Shown: positions 42,910 to 56,080 of the stretch, in pieces
Numbering within the stretch: the stretch's first letter is position 1
Layout: every line of letters begins with the position of its first letter
Source: Acanthosoma haemorrhoidale
Taxonomy: Eukaryota > Arthropoda > Insecta > Hemiptera > Acanthosomatidae
DNA length: 64,000 nucleotides
Direction of reading: 5' to 3'
NCBI GenBank assembly: GCA_930367205.1
Contig: OV884012.1
Coordinates: forward strand, 48,939,239-49,003,238
Made by a program: the position numbers and the translations under genes
Notes under the pieces: model-generated
What the model was told of the DNA's origin: nothing
Database searches by the model: none
What the model saw: the letters and a program-made list of their open reading frames with translations, nothing else

Positions 42910-45900
42910 GAATGCCGTTGAAACTGAAGTGCCATTGAGATTTGGAAGAAGAAAAAATTGACAGAAGTCACCAATCGAAAGATCAGTGGGTTGGTAGGTC
43001 GGTACACGATGAGTTAGTAAGGTGGGGGAATGTTGGATAACCGTGCAATCGTCGAGGATAGGCATTCTCTTGGTGAAGGTATATCAGTAGCATAATATAT
43101 ACTAGTAGCAATTCTAGTAAAAATCTATTTACAGAAGAAATATTTACTTAACTAACAAGCAGAGATATACAAATACAATACAATACAAGTAAATATATAC
43201 AATGGAATAAAAAAATATATATCCACGGATAATTTACAAGGAAATTAACTGTGTACAAAAGGTTAAACTCAAACCAATTTAAACTAAACGCTAATGTATA
43301 AAAATGAGATCTAAAACAAGTCATGCCCAAAATCTTAAAGCTAGTATAAAAGTAGAATAACAGAAAAGGTAAACGTAGATCTGTGCAAAGCCAAGGTACT
43401 GAAGGTACTGTCTTATTGACATTTAGGTAAGCTACTGTGGTCCCAAGTGGAATTTATCTTTTTGTTTACGTTTATTTGATAAATTAATGTTATTGTTACA
43501 ATAACAAAACTACAGCAGTTTCTCATCTTAATCTTGGCTAAGCAATGACATTTCTCAAAATTAAGCTTCACCACTTTAATGTTTCCTGGCAATGCTGCTA
43601 AACTTGGTTACAGATTTAAATGAAAAAAATCACGTGTCCGATCCATGACTTGTTCCGAGAAATTGTTGATGTTTGTAGGTCTGGAAAGCATTCAATCATC
43701 CTTAGCCGCTTGAATAAAACTGTAACAATTGCTGCCTAAGAAGCCAAAATAAAACTTGGGGATCACTTAGAACTCACTATAGAATCCATCTTACCCAGCT
43801 ATTTATTACGTCGGATTATGAGCCATGAGAAGTTTATTAAAAAACCGGAGATAATAACTAGTACAAGACAAAAAATAATATTTGTATCACTGTTCCTTCG
43901 TTAAAGAACCGTTGCGGTCTGTTATACGAGGGATGCAAGAACAAATGAAGAAATATTACAACATTTAAGTATCCAATAACGAAAATGCTCAGATCAGGAA
44001 AGAACAACTGAAGGATTTTTTTTGGCCCAGGTAAGTTAATATTCATAAAGACCCCAGAAAGACCTCTTTGAAAAACCAAGGAAATCGTTAAAATATTAAA
44101 AGAAACGTCTGTTATGATCTAGAAGTTTTTCTAAAAAGATTTCAACCGGAAAACATTTTATGCATTTTAATGAATTGACGGCCTTAGGAAGTTTTTGAAA
44201 ATACTTTTTTCTCGAGTAAAAAAAAAATTTCATATTTCAGAGAAAAGATTTATCGAAAATGATCTAATAGTAGTATTATCGCGAAAGTCGATTGTTGACC
44301 ATTCTTGCATTAGTAGATTGTGGATAGCACATCGTGTCTGTGCTCATCATACTTGAATGCCTCGTACATGAAAACAGTTTAGAATATGGTCGTTTGTAGA
44401 ATGCAATCCGAAGTCTGATTTATCATTGCAAATTGTGTTTACTAGCACTATCTTTGTAACTTCGAAATACTTAGAAATAATGGAGCATGATTTTTTGTGA
44501 CACGACAACCACCATTGTATGAGTCTTTAGACGTTCCCCCGCAAACCCAACCAAGGTTTCGCCAATAATTCTTTAGGTAACATTTTTTTTTTGTTTGAAC
44601 GTACGTTGTTTTACTGTAAGTTGTCAGTCTTGTCATGTCAAGCGCTATCAAGTGTGTGTTAGATATATTCACTGTGGTAGCGTAATCTTACAATGAAACA
44701 TGGAGATAAATTCAACGATCGAGACTAAATGTAAAGTGCAGAGATTTCGTGTTACATCTGAATATATTTCAAATTTATCATTTCTTTTAACGCATCATTG
44801 ACACACTTCTTAAAATGTGTGATGCTTGAGTTCAGGTTATTTATGCTTGAGTATGGTGTGTGGGTTGACGTGGGTATGTCACAGGTTTCACAGGTTATAA
44901 TGGTGAGATGTCGCAGTCACGCTGAAAATAAGTCAGTAATTCAAGTATTATTGTACCATCGGTGATGACTCGCTGAAATGCTTCACTTAATGAAATGCTT
45001 GTCGTACTTTTTTCTTCAAAGTGATGCAGTCAGGACCTCTTCTGAATCAGTTTCAAAATTGAGAAATAGTGAATTTATAACTATTTTCAGCTTATTAATT
45101 ATACCTGTTATAAAATAATAACATACCTTATAATACTAATATATACATCCTAATATATCTTTAACAAAATAATAATATTTTAAACGTAAATGTGCCTTTT
45201 TGAATTATGCTACTATGTAGAATAATGTTTGCTATGTCAGATTGTTATTATCTTTTAAATAGCAAATGAAAATAAGATAACTGTAGGTATGTTTGTTTGA
45301 ATTAAAAAATATTTATCTACTAAAATATTAGTGAATTGTTAACAATTACCAACCATCAGACTTATTTAGTGGTCTATTATATTACAGTATAATTTTCTTT
45401 TAATTAAAAGACTACCTTTGGTGAGGTGTTTACGTAGATAGGTATTTAAAAACATATTTTGCTTAGATAAGGTGGTATATACTACGAAACGATAATCCCA
45501 AGAAATGAAGAGGCAATATGCCTCGTAAATTCCACTCTTTGGGCGCGCAGTGATCCCTGAAAGTTATCTATTGAAACTTGGTTCTGATTTTGGAAGAAAG
45601 ATAAATTAAAATTTTCATCGAAGCGTTATTAACAAGTTAAAAGGCGGGTAGAGATCTTTATCTATGGGATAGACGATATTTCAGAAAATAGTCCCCAGAG
45701 AAGATCCCAGAGGATAAATTTAAGTTGCAGGGACCGAAGCTGGCCTTTTGAGGCTAAATTGGAAACAGACACCCACCCCACTCTTGCCCCCATCTCATCC
45801 CTTCAATCCCCCCCCTTTTTCTCGTAATAATGAAATTTCAAAGGCTTAAAGACAAGCGGAACAGCGATTCCTTGTTCACTTTAATTTTGCCCTGATCTGT

Positions 45901-46595
45901 ATGCATCTTAAAATGTTTCATCTGCTCAATCGATCGTAGCCTTATTACTCGAATAATATCGTGGAAATATTTTAGGGAATTCAGCTGAAAAATTATTAGA
46001 AGGATTTTCATCAAAGATTACTACTCTTACTACTGTGTACAAATTGTTAGCTTGGGTTTCCCGGCAATGTAAAAACCTGGAAGGGTGTGAGTGAGTTCAA
46101 TTCAAAACGATTGCGAATCACACTCGGAGAGTCATTTTTCCATCATTAGTTTACGAGAGAGTTAATGAAATCTTGGGCACTAGAGCACTTTGGTAGTAGC
46201 GTACCTCGAGGGGGGGATGGGGGTAGTCCACCCTGAGTGACTCCGTGAATTTGGAATTGGCGATGGCCACACATAAATAAATAAATCTCCTGGTCGTAAA
46301 TTCAAGATCTAGTGGCACTTTCTACAGAATAAAAACCGGACATTCAAGACTTTGCTAATAGAAAATGAAGAAAAATAAATATACTCATTTTATCATTATG
46401 AACACAAACTCTTAGAATAAAAGAAGAATAATTAATTTAGTTATTTACGTTAAGTATTTAAGTTAATAACAGCTCCCAATTTTTATTTACCTAGATATGG
46501 CGGCAAAAAATCTACGTACGCTGCAGGGGTTATATCCTTCAAATATTTATGAGATAATGCATGCCTGCATGCAAATATTAACGAAAGGAGAAATT
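42910..46595. other. Gene-free stretch
   Basis: Mostly AT-rich. Slightly GC-richer patches at 45530-45820 and 46180-46260. The frames present are short and domain-free. Confidence 0.45.
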
Positions 46596-47075
46596 CTTAT
46601 ATGAGGTATTTTAAAAACCAAACTCCAGGATAGTCGGTATGTGTTTTTCTGAGAGTATAAGCTCCCAGATGAAGAAGTCCGTTCAGACTCCCCCCCCCCC
46701 CCCCCGTTGCAACCATAAATAACGCTGTTAGGACCGTAAGCCTTTTCATTGAGGTGATAATACCTCGAGGTTTCTCTGGAGAAAGAAGAAAAGTTGTGCG
46801 TGTAAATCCTCTGTGAAGAAGAGAGGTGGGGGGCGGAGGCACCACATAATGTGATTATGTGCCTGATTGTGGCGGGGAATCACAAGCCCTATTACCTAAG
46901 GTTTATCGAAGGTCACAAATTGACCTTTAAATGGCCCCCTCCGCCATCGCATATCCCTCAGCTGGAGACAATTATTGCCAAATAAGTCAAATAATTAAAG
47001 GCATTATCCAATTACCAAAGGGCTATCTCTGAACAAACCTCTGGTTCGTCGAATCTGTCCGCAACCACTTATATT
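46596..47075. promoter_or_regulatory. Motif-dense island, candidate enhancer
   Basis: GC-richer island with a C run (46689-46705). Motifs: perfect palindrome CACATAATgtgATTATGTG (46843-46861); AAGGTCA-caaat-TGACCTT (46909-46927), an inverted pair of nuclear-receptor half sites with a 5-base spacer; and four homeodomain-type ATTA/TAAT cores within about 50 bases (46968-47016). An 82-codon minus frame (46597-46845) has no domain. The clustering is observed; enhancer function is inferred. Confidence 0.4.
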
Positions 47076-47950
47076 TTATATGTACAGATTAAAGTTGAAT
47101 AGTTCAAGATAATTTCGGCTCTTACAATATTTCTACTTAAATCACTTGACCAGAATTCCTCAAGTTATAAATATTTACCATTTATTATTGGCCACGTCTT
47201 CTTGTACCATACGATATAAATTGCATAGGTTGCCAATTTTCATACCGTTTCTCATATGTATTGTATGTTATATAAAAGATCCCACATGTCTTGTGAGTTA
47301 TTGACTGTACTATTACCATAGGGTAAAAATTTGTACATACATACGAGTAGTCAAAAAACAAGGATTATAAAACTAGCTGAAACGACGATTACACGGAATC
47401 GTTATTACGATTTACGAATGTGTTGCATTTAAAACTAGAATATTTAGTAGGATATATTTCTTCTAGAATTTCAATTTTATGGAAATATACGGTCTCGAAT
47501 CTGTACAGATGATTTGATATTACGTAGAAAGTTCGGTAGGAATTGAAGTGAAGGATTTTTGATGAAAAAAAATACATTATTATAATGCAAGAGAAATAAA
47601 TATTATCAATACTTGACTGATTTAAGATTTCACACTTTCCTGCTGAAGTGATAGAAATAGGATAGTTCATCGATTAAATACGATTTTGAACGGTTAAATC
47701 TTGAATCAAATTGAACCAGATATCTATTATTTCAATAGTTTAATCAGTTTAGAATGTGGAAAAAACTAGCAAAGAATCTTTAAAAAAATTAAGAAAAAAG
47801 AAATTTTAAAGAACCTCTTTTTTTTCTTTTTTTTAAGCACCCCGTGAATAATGTTTAGTCTATACTTCTTCAGTATAGCCATGGTTATTTTTTTGAAAAC
47901 ATACTTAACGTCCTACGCTTCAACACAAATGGTTTTTTTTTTTTAGGAAA
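47076..47950. other. AT-rich non-coding stretch
   Basis: Frame 47389-47670 (minus) is AT-rich without a domain. Confidence 0.45.
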
Positions 47951-48105
47951 TAAAAAATATTTATTGTGATAAAATTACAATCTGCCTTATTGGGCAATTA
48001 GTAATCATCAATCGATCAATGTTCTCATTCATACCATATTTACGATATCATCATTCATACAGTATTTACAACTAGCCCAGCCAGATACCTCCCAAATACG
48101 CATTA
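47951..48105 (-). mobile_element. LINE family A 3' tail
   Basis: Minus strand carries the terminal ~150 bases: GGAGGTATCTGGCTGGG-like start, TTGTAAATACTGTATGAATG, TGCCCAATAAGGCAGATTGT and AATTTTATCACAATAAATA. No coding part. A possible short duplication (AATGGTT at about 47928 and 48109) is too short to rely on. Confidence 0.88.
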
Positions 48106-50749
48106 CTACTAATGGTTCTAAGACATTAATGCGGACTACGTTGCTACAGCTGAACTCAGTATCTCAATTGCTTCACTATGTATTCGATCATTATAACAGT
48201 ACACATTTTTTAATTATCTAATCAAAGTAATTCAGATGAAATTCGAAAAGTAGATTTTACAAAAATATTATTCACACTTAAAACCAATTTGTCCTATTAT
48301 CTAGTAAACCTCGGTATTTCATTCCTTTTAAATTCTCCCGTAGAGCCCATTTCTTGTTATGATTTTCCTCTCAGATGCACTTATTATTCATGTAGAGAGG
48401 ATTATTCCGAAGATATTTTCCTTTTTCCAGATGTCCCCATGCTCTCTGCTCTGGGCCCTGTATGTTTCTAGAGAATACTCACATTTTCATTTTTCTTTTT
48501 CTCAATGTTATGCTGATGTCATGCATTTGGCTGGATTTGAATATACTATTATCTCCATTTTTGCGGAAGGGCATTCAAGAAAAAAATAAAAACAGTATAT
48601 GTTTTTTGACTGCGTTGTGATCCACCCAAATTATTGTAGACCAGTGGTTGAAGCAGAGTACATTGCTACATTGTGTCTGATTTCATACAGTTGATACTCA
48701 ATCTCATTTTTATACACCGGTATTGTTCAATGTACGAAAACATAATAAGGATGAAAATTCGAATAAACGTCGAATGGCAAATATTAGTAATAAAATAATA
48801 CTTTGTTTGACTCGACTATCTTAAAATTAACAACATGAAATAATAGTTGTATAACTTCGCTTTGTTGTTATACTATGCGTTATTTGCTTAGTTATTAAAT
48901 TTATGTAAGTTAATAGCTGTATTATATACAAAAACATTCATAGCTTTATATATTTTCCTCATGATTTCTGTACTTTAATCCTGAGTTTTCAATATATTTT
49001 AATTTATTTATGCGTGAAAAGCAGCGAATCTTGGGAAGCATGGAAATCAAAGAATAGACCACTTAATGCGGAGGTGACAGTTATAGCGGTAAATAATTTA
49101 AAAGCAAAATATTGCGCCTTGTTTTCGGATGTGACCTCAAGTATAAAAACGGCACGCGTGATATATTGCATAGATTCTGACATCGTTCTCTTTTAATTAA
49201 TTTTGGTTGCCTAGATAGGGTAAGCCAATTTGTAATACAATTCAAATGCACAATAATGTTTTAAATGTAATGACATAATCCTTCCGTGAAGACGAAAATG
49301 GAACAGAAGGCAACGCTCTGAGGCTATTCACGAATCAGCGGGAGATAATCAGAATTTCAGAGAGCAAATGGACGTTGAGGAATTTCATTACTGAACAGCA
49401 CGTTTATTGTATTAGGCATAATGGCACACTGTAGGCTAATACCCAAGCCTTGCGAGTAAACTAATCCTTGGTTATGCGAAAGGGTTTGTGGGTATAAATA
49501 AAGCATACCCATTACCATCATTAACTGCATGAAATGTTTTAATTAAAAAAAAAAACAATGTTTCTCTCCTCTCATAAAACCAATTGAAGTTTGGAAAACC
49601 CTGATGCTAAGTTCTTATGTACAGGAAAATAAAGACGTTGAATTGACAATTCGATCAATATAATGCTTACCAAAGTTTTTATGCTTCATGAATCTCTTTC
49701 CAACGTACATTGCACTATTTGGATAGATTTTTTGTGCAAGTAATAAAACAAACTGGGGAAAGTAATGTGGAGAAAGGGTAGAAGATCGAGGTCAGGCATA
49801 CTATTATTCTGTAGCAAATTTGATACCGAATACTGCAAGAGATATTCAGGAAAATTATTTTGTATATGGGATAGATTAATAAAAACAAGTAAAGGAAGGG
49901 GTGACATTTTGAGGCCCCCACCCTCATCGTTATATATTTTATGCGAATTTGTGACAAATGTAGTGGGAATTACAAATCATTTGAAAGTAAGATTTTAGGA
50001 AAAGCGATGGGGTCCAAATCGGGAATTCAGGGGTGGTCTTCTGTTCCTTTTATTTTGTTAGAAGGCTGATTGGGAGCTATTAATATATTTACTAAATTTA
50101 CACCACACTACGGGCCACTTTTTTTTATCATTTTTTTTTGTCACAATTTATTTTATATTGAAACGATCGCTTTAGGTGGTTAAACCACCGTCCTATGGCC
50201 GCATAACCCACAAAAGTGCTTGTTTTTTATACTGACCAATTTTGAGCAGACTCAAAAGAGGTTTACATTTATTCATCCGTCGTCTTATGTGTTAGGTGTG
50301 CATATAGAATTTAGTGCAAATATATAGACCGGTTCAGAAGCCATTGCGGAGCCAACATAATTACTTATCTACTTTAAAAGGTTTAATTAGTCATACATTT
50401 TCTATTTAAAACTCACTTAATGAGCTTTCATAAATTTAATTTCAATTGTATCTATCAAATCGTTTGCTCAGAGCTTAGAGCTAGTACAGGAACAGGCTCA
50501 TCATTGGTTGCGATCAAAAAGATTCTGATGCTTAAGTGAATCTGTCTAAACTTTTAAAATTGCTATGTCTAAATCTATGTCTCTTGATGTTCGAAACAGT
50601 TGACATTTCCTGTGCATAATGCGACTGTTCGAATACTGGCCCTACCTTTCAGCACATTGACTGCAGCTTGACCAAATAAAAAATAACCGTTGCACCCACC
50701 TCCGACATTCTTTGCGTGGCCATCTGTTCTGTCAAATTTTCTTTTTATT
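48106..50749. other. AT-rich gene-free stretch
   Basis: Overlapping frames at 48289-48589 and 49686-49998 occupy conflicting frames and have no domain. Confidence 0.45.
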
Positions 50750-51330
50750 GTAATTCATTGCCCGGTGGCCGACGGACAGTAGTGTGGTACAGGGCTGATT
50801 ACAGGCCAAGAAAGGGAGGATATATACACGTTTATTTATGAAACCTTACTCCCACGATGGCTCTAATACAGGACCCGGCGTCCCACACATATTTTACCAT
50901 GTTATTTTACGAGCCGATCTGGTCCGCTCTCGGCAGGGGCAACTTATATGAAAATTCCGATTTCCGTCAAGGAGCGGGGAAAGTGGAGGAGGCTGCCGAT
51001 TTTTATGCCGGCTACGTAGCGGATTTGCATGCCAAGTCCAACCATCCGCAGCGACACCGCTTTATAAACACGACGGAGGCTTTAGCGTCGGGGTAATGTG
51101 CCCCCTCCCCTCCCTTAAGCCCAGATACAACTACTCTTTTAAACTCCAGTCCGCTTTTCAAGGAGATCATCTACTCCCCTAGATCCTCTATAAGCCGGAG
51201 AGATCTGTTGTCTTACCCTTCCTAACTTTCTGCTGTAGTGCCAAGAGCGAACCTTATTTCTCCCTTATCTTCCGGACCACTTCGGCGGCCATCCTTCAGC
51301 CAATGGCAGGCATGGTTTAATAAATCAGGG
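50750..51330 (+). promoter_or_regulatory. GC-rich island with an exon-like frame
   Basis: A GC-rich island. GATATATACA at about 50818-50827 is TATA-box-like, 30 bases before ATGG at 50857. A 79-codon frame (50857-51096) has protein-like codon use and reads MALIQDPASHTYF to TTEALASG; just after GCGTCGGG lies GTAATGTG, a possible splice donor. I recognise no domain. It could be a first exon, or a highly conserved non-coding element that happens to be open. Confidence 0.3.
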
Positions 51331-52859
51331 GGGGGGGGGTAGTTGATGGAAATTTAAAGGTCGGCTATTCTGCGTTACTTTTACGATCCTCAGTAGTAAA
51401 AAGGTGATATTCGTCACAGAGAAAAACTCGGTGACAAAGTAATATCTTTTTTAGTGGCTCGCCGTGGAAAATTGACTAGCCTATGGCGTTGTCAAACATT
51501 ACTATGTAAGAAATATTAATCAGGTTTATATAGTAGTGCGGTCTTTCCTTTCTCATCCTTCAAGTCGATTCTTGTTTTACAACGATCAGTGATAAAATAA
51601 CGAATGACCTTTATAGGAGATCGTAAAAATTTACATCTAATAGCGAAGAAAATTATTGTTGTCTAAAAGCAGTACGCAAAAGCAAATAACTTGATAATTA
51701 AGAGGTGGCCACAACAAAGAGTTTTACTTTTTTTTTTTTTTTCTAGTAAATTTAATTGGTAATGATATTATATTATAGATTATATTTCTTATTTGTATTA
51801 CGTACGTATGGGAGAGTTCACGAAGAGATACTGTGATCGTCTTCAACCTTCAACTAAGGAAACCTATCTAGCAGGGACTCAAACAATTTAATCTACTTTT
51901 TAATTTGTTCTTATATTTTATATACATCTTTATGTGTAAGCTTATTTATCTCACTTTAGTTTTTGTTTAATATGCACTCAGTCCGATGGTGGGTCTGATT
52001 GTACACATTCAACTTTATAATTAAAGTATGTACTGTATTTGTGAATTGGGCATTACGGATAAGGTTAATTAGTGAAATATATCTTTAAGGAAAAAAAACA
52101 AACTATAATATGTACAATGGTGATGGAGGCCGAAAAGAATAACTCATTGCATCCTATTCTAGTTATTCTGACACCCTTGTTTCAACACATTCCATCTGGC
52201 GAGAGGGAAAATGAAACAGACAGGCTTCCACCCTCCTGCTTACGAATGCAGTGGTACACTTCCGCTCAAACAGGACTACCAAACCAGCAGCGCTGCTCCT
52301 TTGGATGTTGTTTCCTTAGCCCGTACTTAAAAATAGGCTCTCTTGATTAATGTCCTGCCAAAGATGGTCCTGAGGGCTGAATAGTAAAACAGGCAATCGC
52401 CAGCAGCAACGTCTTGCAAGGCAACTACCTCGGAAGCTTTCTGAGTTACAGTTCAGTGAGAAGTCGTTGAAAGGGCTCTAGAACAACTTGTGCCAGATCA
52501 AGCTTTCAGCTTCACCGTTGAAATTATATAACTATAGATCCAAGGATCAGTTACCTCGCTTTTACGTTTATTATAACAAGTATTAATATAATTCTTTTTA
52601 TTATTTAATTTTACACATTAAAATTTTATTACATCAGCTATCGTATGTATTGGTTTAATTTTACGGAAAAAATATATTTTTTTATATATACTCAGCTCGT
52701 GCAAATTATGCATATTCACATTAATTAGTTAACTGCTTAGTAAATAGCCTGAGGGCAGCAATGGTTTGCTTATGACACATTGTAATCGACGTGACTAAAC
52801 TAACGATCTGGTTCATAGCAAATCGCGTATTTGCTTTTAATGCTCGTTTGTTTATTTTT
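51331..52859. other. Non-coding stretch
   Basis: A G run lies near 51330-51339 and a T run near 51730-51743. A 92-codon frame (52072-52350) in a GC-richer patch (52200-52500) has no recognisable domain. Confidence 0.4.
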
Positions 52860-53000
52860 TTACATACTTACATACTCCCGTTTATGTTTTATAAGGTGGG
52901 CTATTTTATTAAGAGCCACATTTAACTATTTTTGGTAGTGAAATTTCCGTCAAGGATTTGAACCTAGAGCCTTCATATCAAGCAGCCACGCTAAACCACT
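52860..53000 (-). mobile_element. tRNA-derived SINE-like element
   Basis: Minus strand: A-box-like TGGTTTAGCGTGG (52986-52998) and a perfect B-box GGTTCAAATCC (52954-52964), spaced 34 bases, then a tail that ends in A-rich sequence (ACATACTCCC region to AAAAAAATAAACAAAC near 52850-52862). This order is the pol III promoter of tRNA-derived SINEs. The cloverleaf is incomplete, so it is not a functional tRNA gene. It abuts a diverged LINE fragment at 53012. Confidence 0.55.
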
Positions 53001-53011
53001 TTTAATTTTAA

Positions 53012-53331
53012 AAAAATCACTGTTTTATTACATCATTATTTGGAATTGTTGATTGTGATTTAAGAACTCATTCATACCTTTTGCACGATTCCACACATTC
53101 AATATGTACAGTTCACAATCATACCAGATTCATAAAATGTACAATTGCATACGAAATCTGCCCAGGAGCCCCTATGTCCAAAAGTATCCTCTCAACTATC
53201 AATTGGGCCTCCTCTCCACGGGAAATTGAGGGCAAAGAAGCTCCCCCAGCCTCACTCTCCGACCATAAAGAACAGACAAGAACGGCCTCATATGCTCAGG
53301 ACATGAGTGGGGACTGTGGTACCCCGTGACA
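53012..53331 (-). mobile_element. Divergent LINE family A-like 3' region
   Basis: Minus strand keeps GTCCTGAGCATATGAGGCCG, GGGGGAGCTTC, GGGGCTCCTGGGC and a TGTACAT/ATGAATG tail in the same order as family A 3' regions (CTGAGCG, GGGGGACTT, GGGGCC..GGGCTG, ATGAATG). Identity is low; it represents an old copy or a sister subfamily. Confidence 0.6.
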
Positions 53332-55429
53332 TACTTCGGTTGAAAAAAAAACATTTGAATATTTCAACAAGATTGGCGGATGTATGCTTAATTTGTTTTA
53401 AATATTGTTTGGATAAACAATTGCATTTAATAATATGTATGAAATTCTTAATTGTGTTATAGTTCCCCTATGAGCGACTCAATTTTGTTTTTGAGCTCAA
53501 CTGAAATAACGAGAGGATTTGTTCACCAAAATCTACTATCAGAAAAACAGTTGTTATTACCTAATTAATGAAGATGTCAAAAAAAGTGCCGAGGCCTCAA
53601 AAGAAACAGGGTTGACTGTCCGATCTACGTCGGAAGCATAAGAATGCTTGTGGCATTGTTCCTTACTCATATTTCCATGAGCTGATGTAAACCTAGAGAA
53701 TAATGTCAAATGTACTTTTCTCCTTACAGTTAAAGCGAGTATACTACTTGTGTAATACATACATCTAATACTCTGTTCCAATGTTTGTTTTTAGCAACCT
53801 GGAAGTATACCTGAACGACGGGTATGCACTGTAAAGCACACAATGGCTGCATTCCTGCCTATTGTTCACACACGGAACAGGTCATGGGACCAATTTCTCC
53901 TTTGGTGTGTGGGTCTAGATTATAACCGATTGTCCGGTCTTCACTCAGCAGGTAACTGACCACAAGTTTTTGTTACAGTGCATTAGTCGTCGAGTTTCGA
54001 ACAATAGTGTTTGTTTTACGTACGAATATTGGCTTGTGGTATCAAGGTGCCATATTCCTTTTATTATTTCCTTCCTATATTCCTATTCATCTATCCAGCC
54101 CTCCACTCGAAGTCTTGGAGGCGCCCCAGTCCCACATGTCAGGTGATATAGATAGTGTTTCTTAAGACACGAGGAATTAGGAAAGGATGTAAATAAAAAC
54201 CATGTACTTATGTACCATGTAACTTACTAACTTAAATGCATCAGGACAATCCACCATGTTTACATGTTCATACAGATGGAAAAGTCCAAATACTCTTAGT
54301 ACCTTTAAGCTAACCTGGGTACTAGGCCAGTCTTATATCTATGATTACCAATATATTGCCATGACTAATGACCAAAAATATTTACATTTATTTTCTTAAA
54401 CATCGTTTAGTTGATTTAATTTGAAAAATAATTAAAAAAACAACTGCAAAACTTTGTCTAAATAAAGTTTTTGTAATTTCTTTGTGTGATATTGTCCGAT
54501 GTTTATATTTCTCCTTTTTTAAAATATAAACATACTAATAAATAAGTAGTATTGGAAACATGGCTTAGAATCCTGTCTTTAAATAAAGAAAACAATAGCA
54601 CATTTTATCGCGAATATAATAAAAGGTAACATTTGTTCTACTTTTAAGTAACTTTTCAAGACCAACGTTGGATTTTAAAAATTACCGTGAATGTTTTCGA
54701 TTTAGAATAAGCCATTAAGTGTTCCAAGCAAACTGCTACGTGATATAAACGAATGTTCCTGAATTAATATAAAGGTGGCCAATGATAATATTTTTACTGG
54801 AACCTCCAAAATCGCTGGCTTCTAACAGGATGTAGTATATCAAGTTATATAATATATATTAATCCTTTACTACAAAAGATTACATTTACATATAATATAT
54901 ATTATAAACAGCAAAGTGACTCCAACAATTTCAAAACAGGATACTCATGAAATTTGTCTGACATACTACATTCCAGATGCGGAGAAACAGTGAGCTCCAC
55001 GAACATTTTGAGCTGCCTACAGTGCATGAATCATTCGCCTTAGACATATAAAATTATTTGATTCGCGGCAATATATGACCAACCCCGTGGATTTCCCCCG
55101 CCCCGTTTTTCCATCGATGGCAGAAGGCAGTCGAGGCAGGAACGCTTTAGTTTTAAGTTAGTATGTATGACTAGTTTTAATGTAGTTTGTAAGTCCCTTA
55201 TGTAATACGAAGGTGAGCCCCATAATCTAGTCCCATTTTCATTTACATAAACCTTTAACATTAATCAGAATAATTAGTAATTATTTTCAGATACTGCTTT
55301 AAATGCATATATGCAGTAAAAGGAACCACACACGGCTCAGCTGTATTTTATAAGTATTTATATTTAAAAAAATGATAACTCAGGGTTTAAGAAAAAATAA
55401 AAACAATAATATATAGAGCCAGCTTCTTT
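53332..55429. other. AT-rich gene-free stretch
   Basis: Short frames (53557-53781 and 55040-55261, minus) show no domain. A mild GC-richer patch lies at 53820-54130. Confidence 0.4.
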
Positions 55430-56080
55430 TTACTCTCCTTACATTATAATGGGTGCCACCAAAATAAGCAAAAACAAATCATAGAACTGATAAAACGCTA
55501 TACACATTGCTAAAATTGCCACAAACACGAATGGGAATGTGTGCAAACAGTGCGGCTGGTGTGTTATAAAACACCAATTGAGGAAACGAACTTTCCCCGA
55601 AGGCCCTGGGTGTATGTCGAGCCGGTTAAAACTCCGTTGTATGACGGCATTGGAGCAGACAGAGAGTACGACCGACCCAACTCCCATTGTCCGGGCCAGG
55701 TAAACCCAGGCCACTTCAACCTCGTACGGGCTCTCCTAGCCTATAATCTGACCACAAAGGAAGTCTTCCCCACCCTATATCCCGTAATCCTCCCACCCAC
55801 AAAAATTATTTACTTTCCACATTCCATTCAAGGCACCGGGGAATCACCCCCCACCACTTGAACCGAACAATGCTGTACCGGCCCTGGAAATGTGTCAAAA
55901 TATTGTCCCTTAGATTTATATCTGTTAAAGGGATTAGGAATCCGCGGTGGCCATTGTTGGCGAGTCTCGATTCACTACATAATAATAGGACCTACAAAAA
56001 TGGTTGTGATTGTCACTCGATGAACGGGTATTGTGTTGGAACACAGCTTGCTTAGATTCCAATCCCCGTAGTCAATTGAT
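55430..56080. promoter_or_regulatory. GC-richer island with a 106-codon frame
   Basis: A plus-strand frame at 55541-55861 reads through RRPWVYVEPVKTPLYDGIGA and ends SPPTT, but an opposing minus frame (55439-55714) is also open and no domain is recognised on either strand. Composition resembles the other islands. It could be an exon or a conserved non-coding element; I favour the latter weakly. Confidence 0.3.

Noticed and set aside
47928..48115. AATGGTT as target duplication of the 47.9-kb LINE tail
   Set aside because: Seven bases is too short to distinguish from chance.
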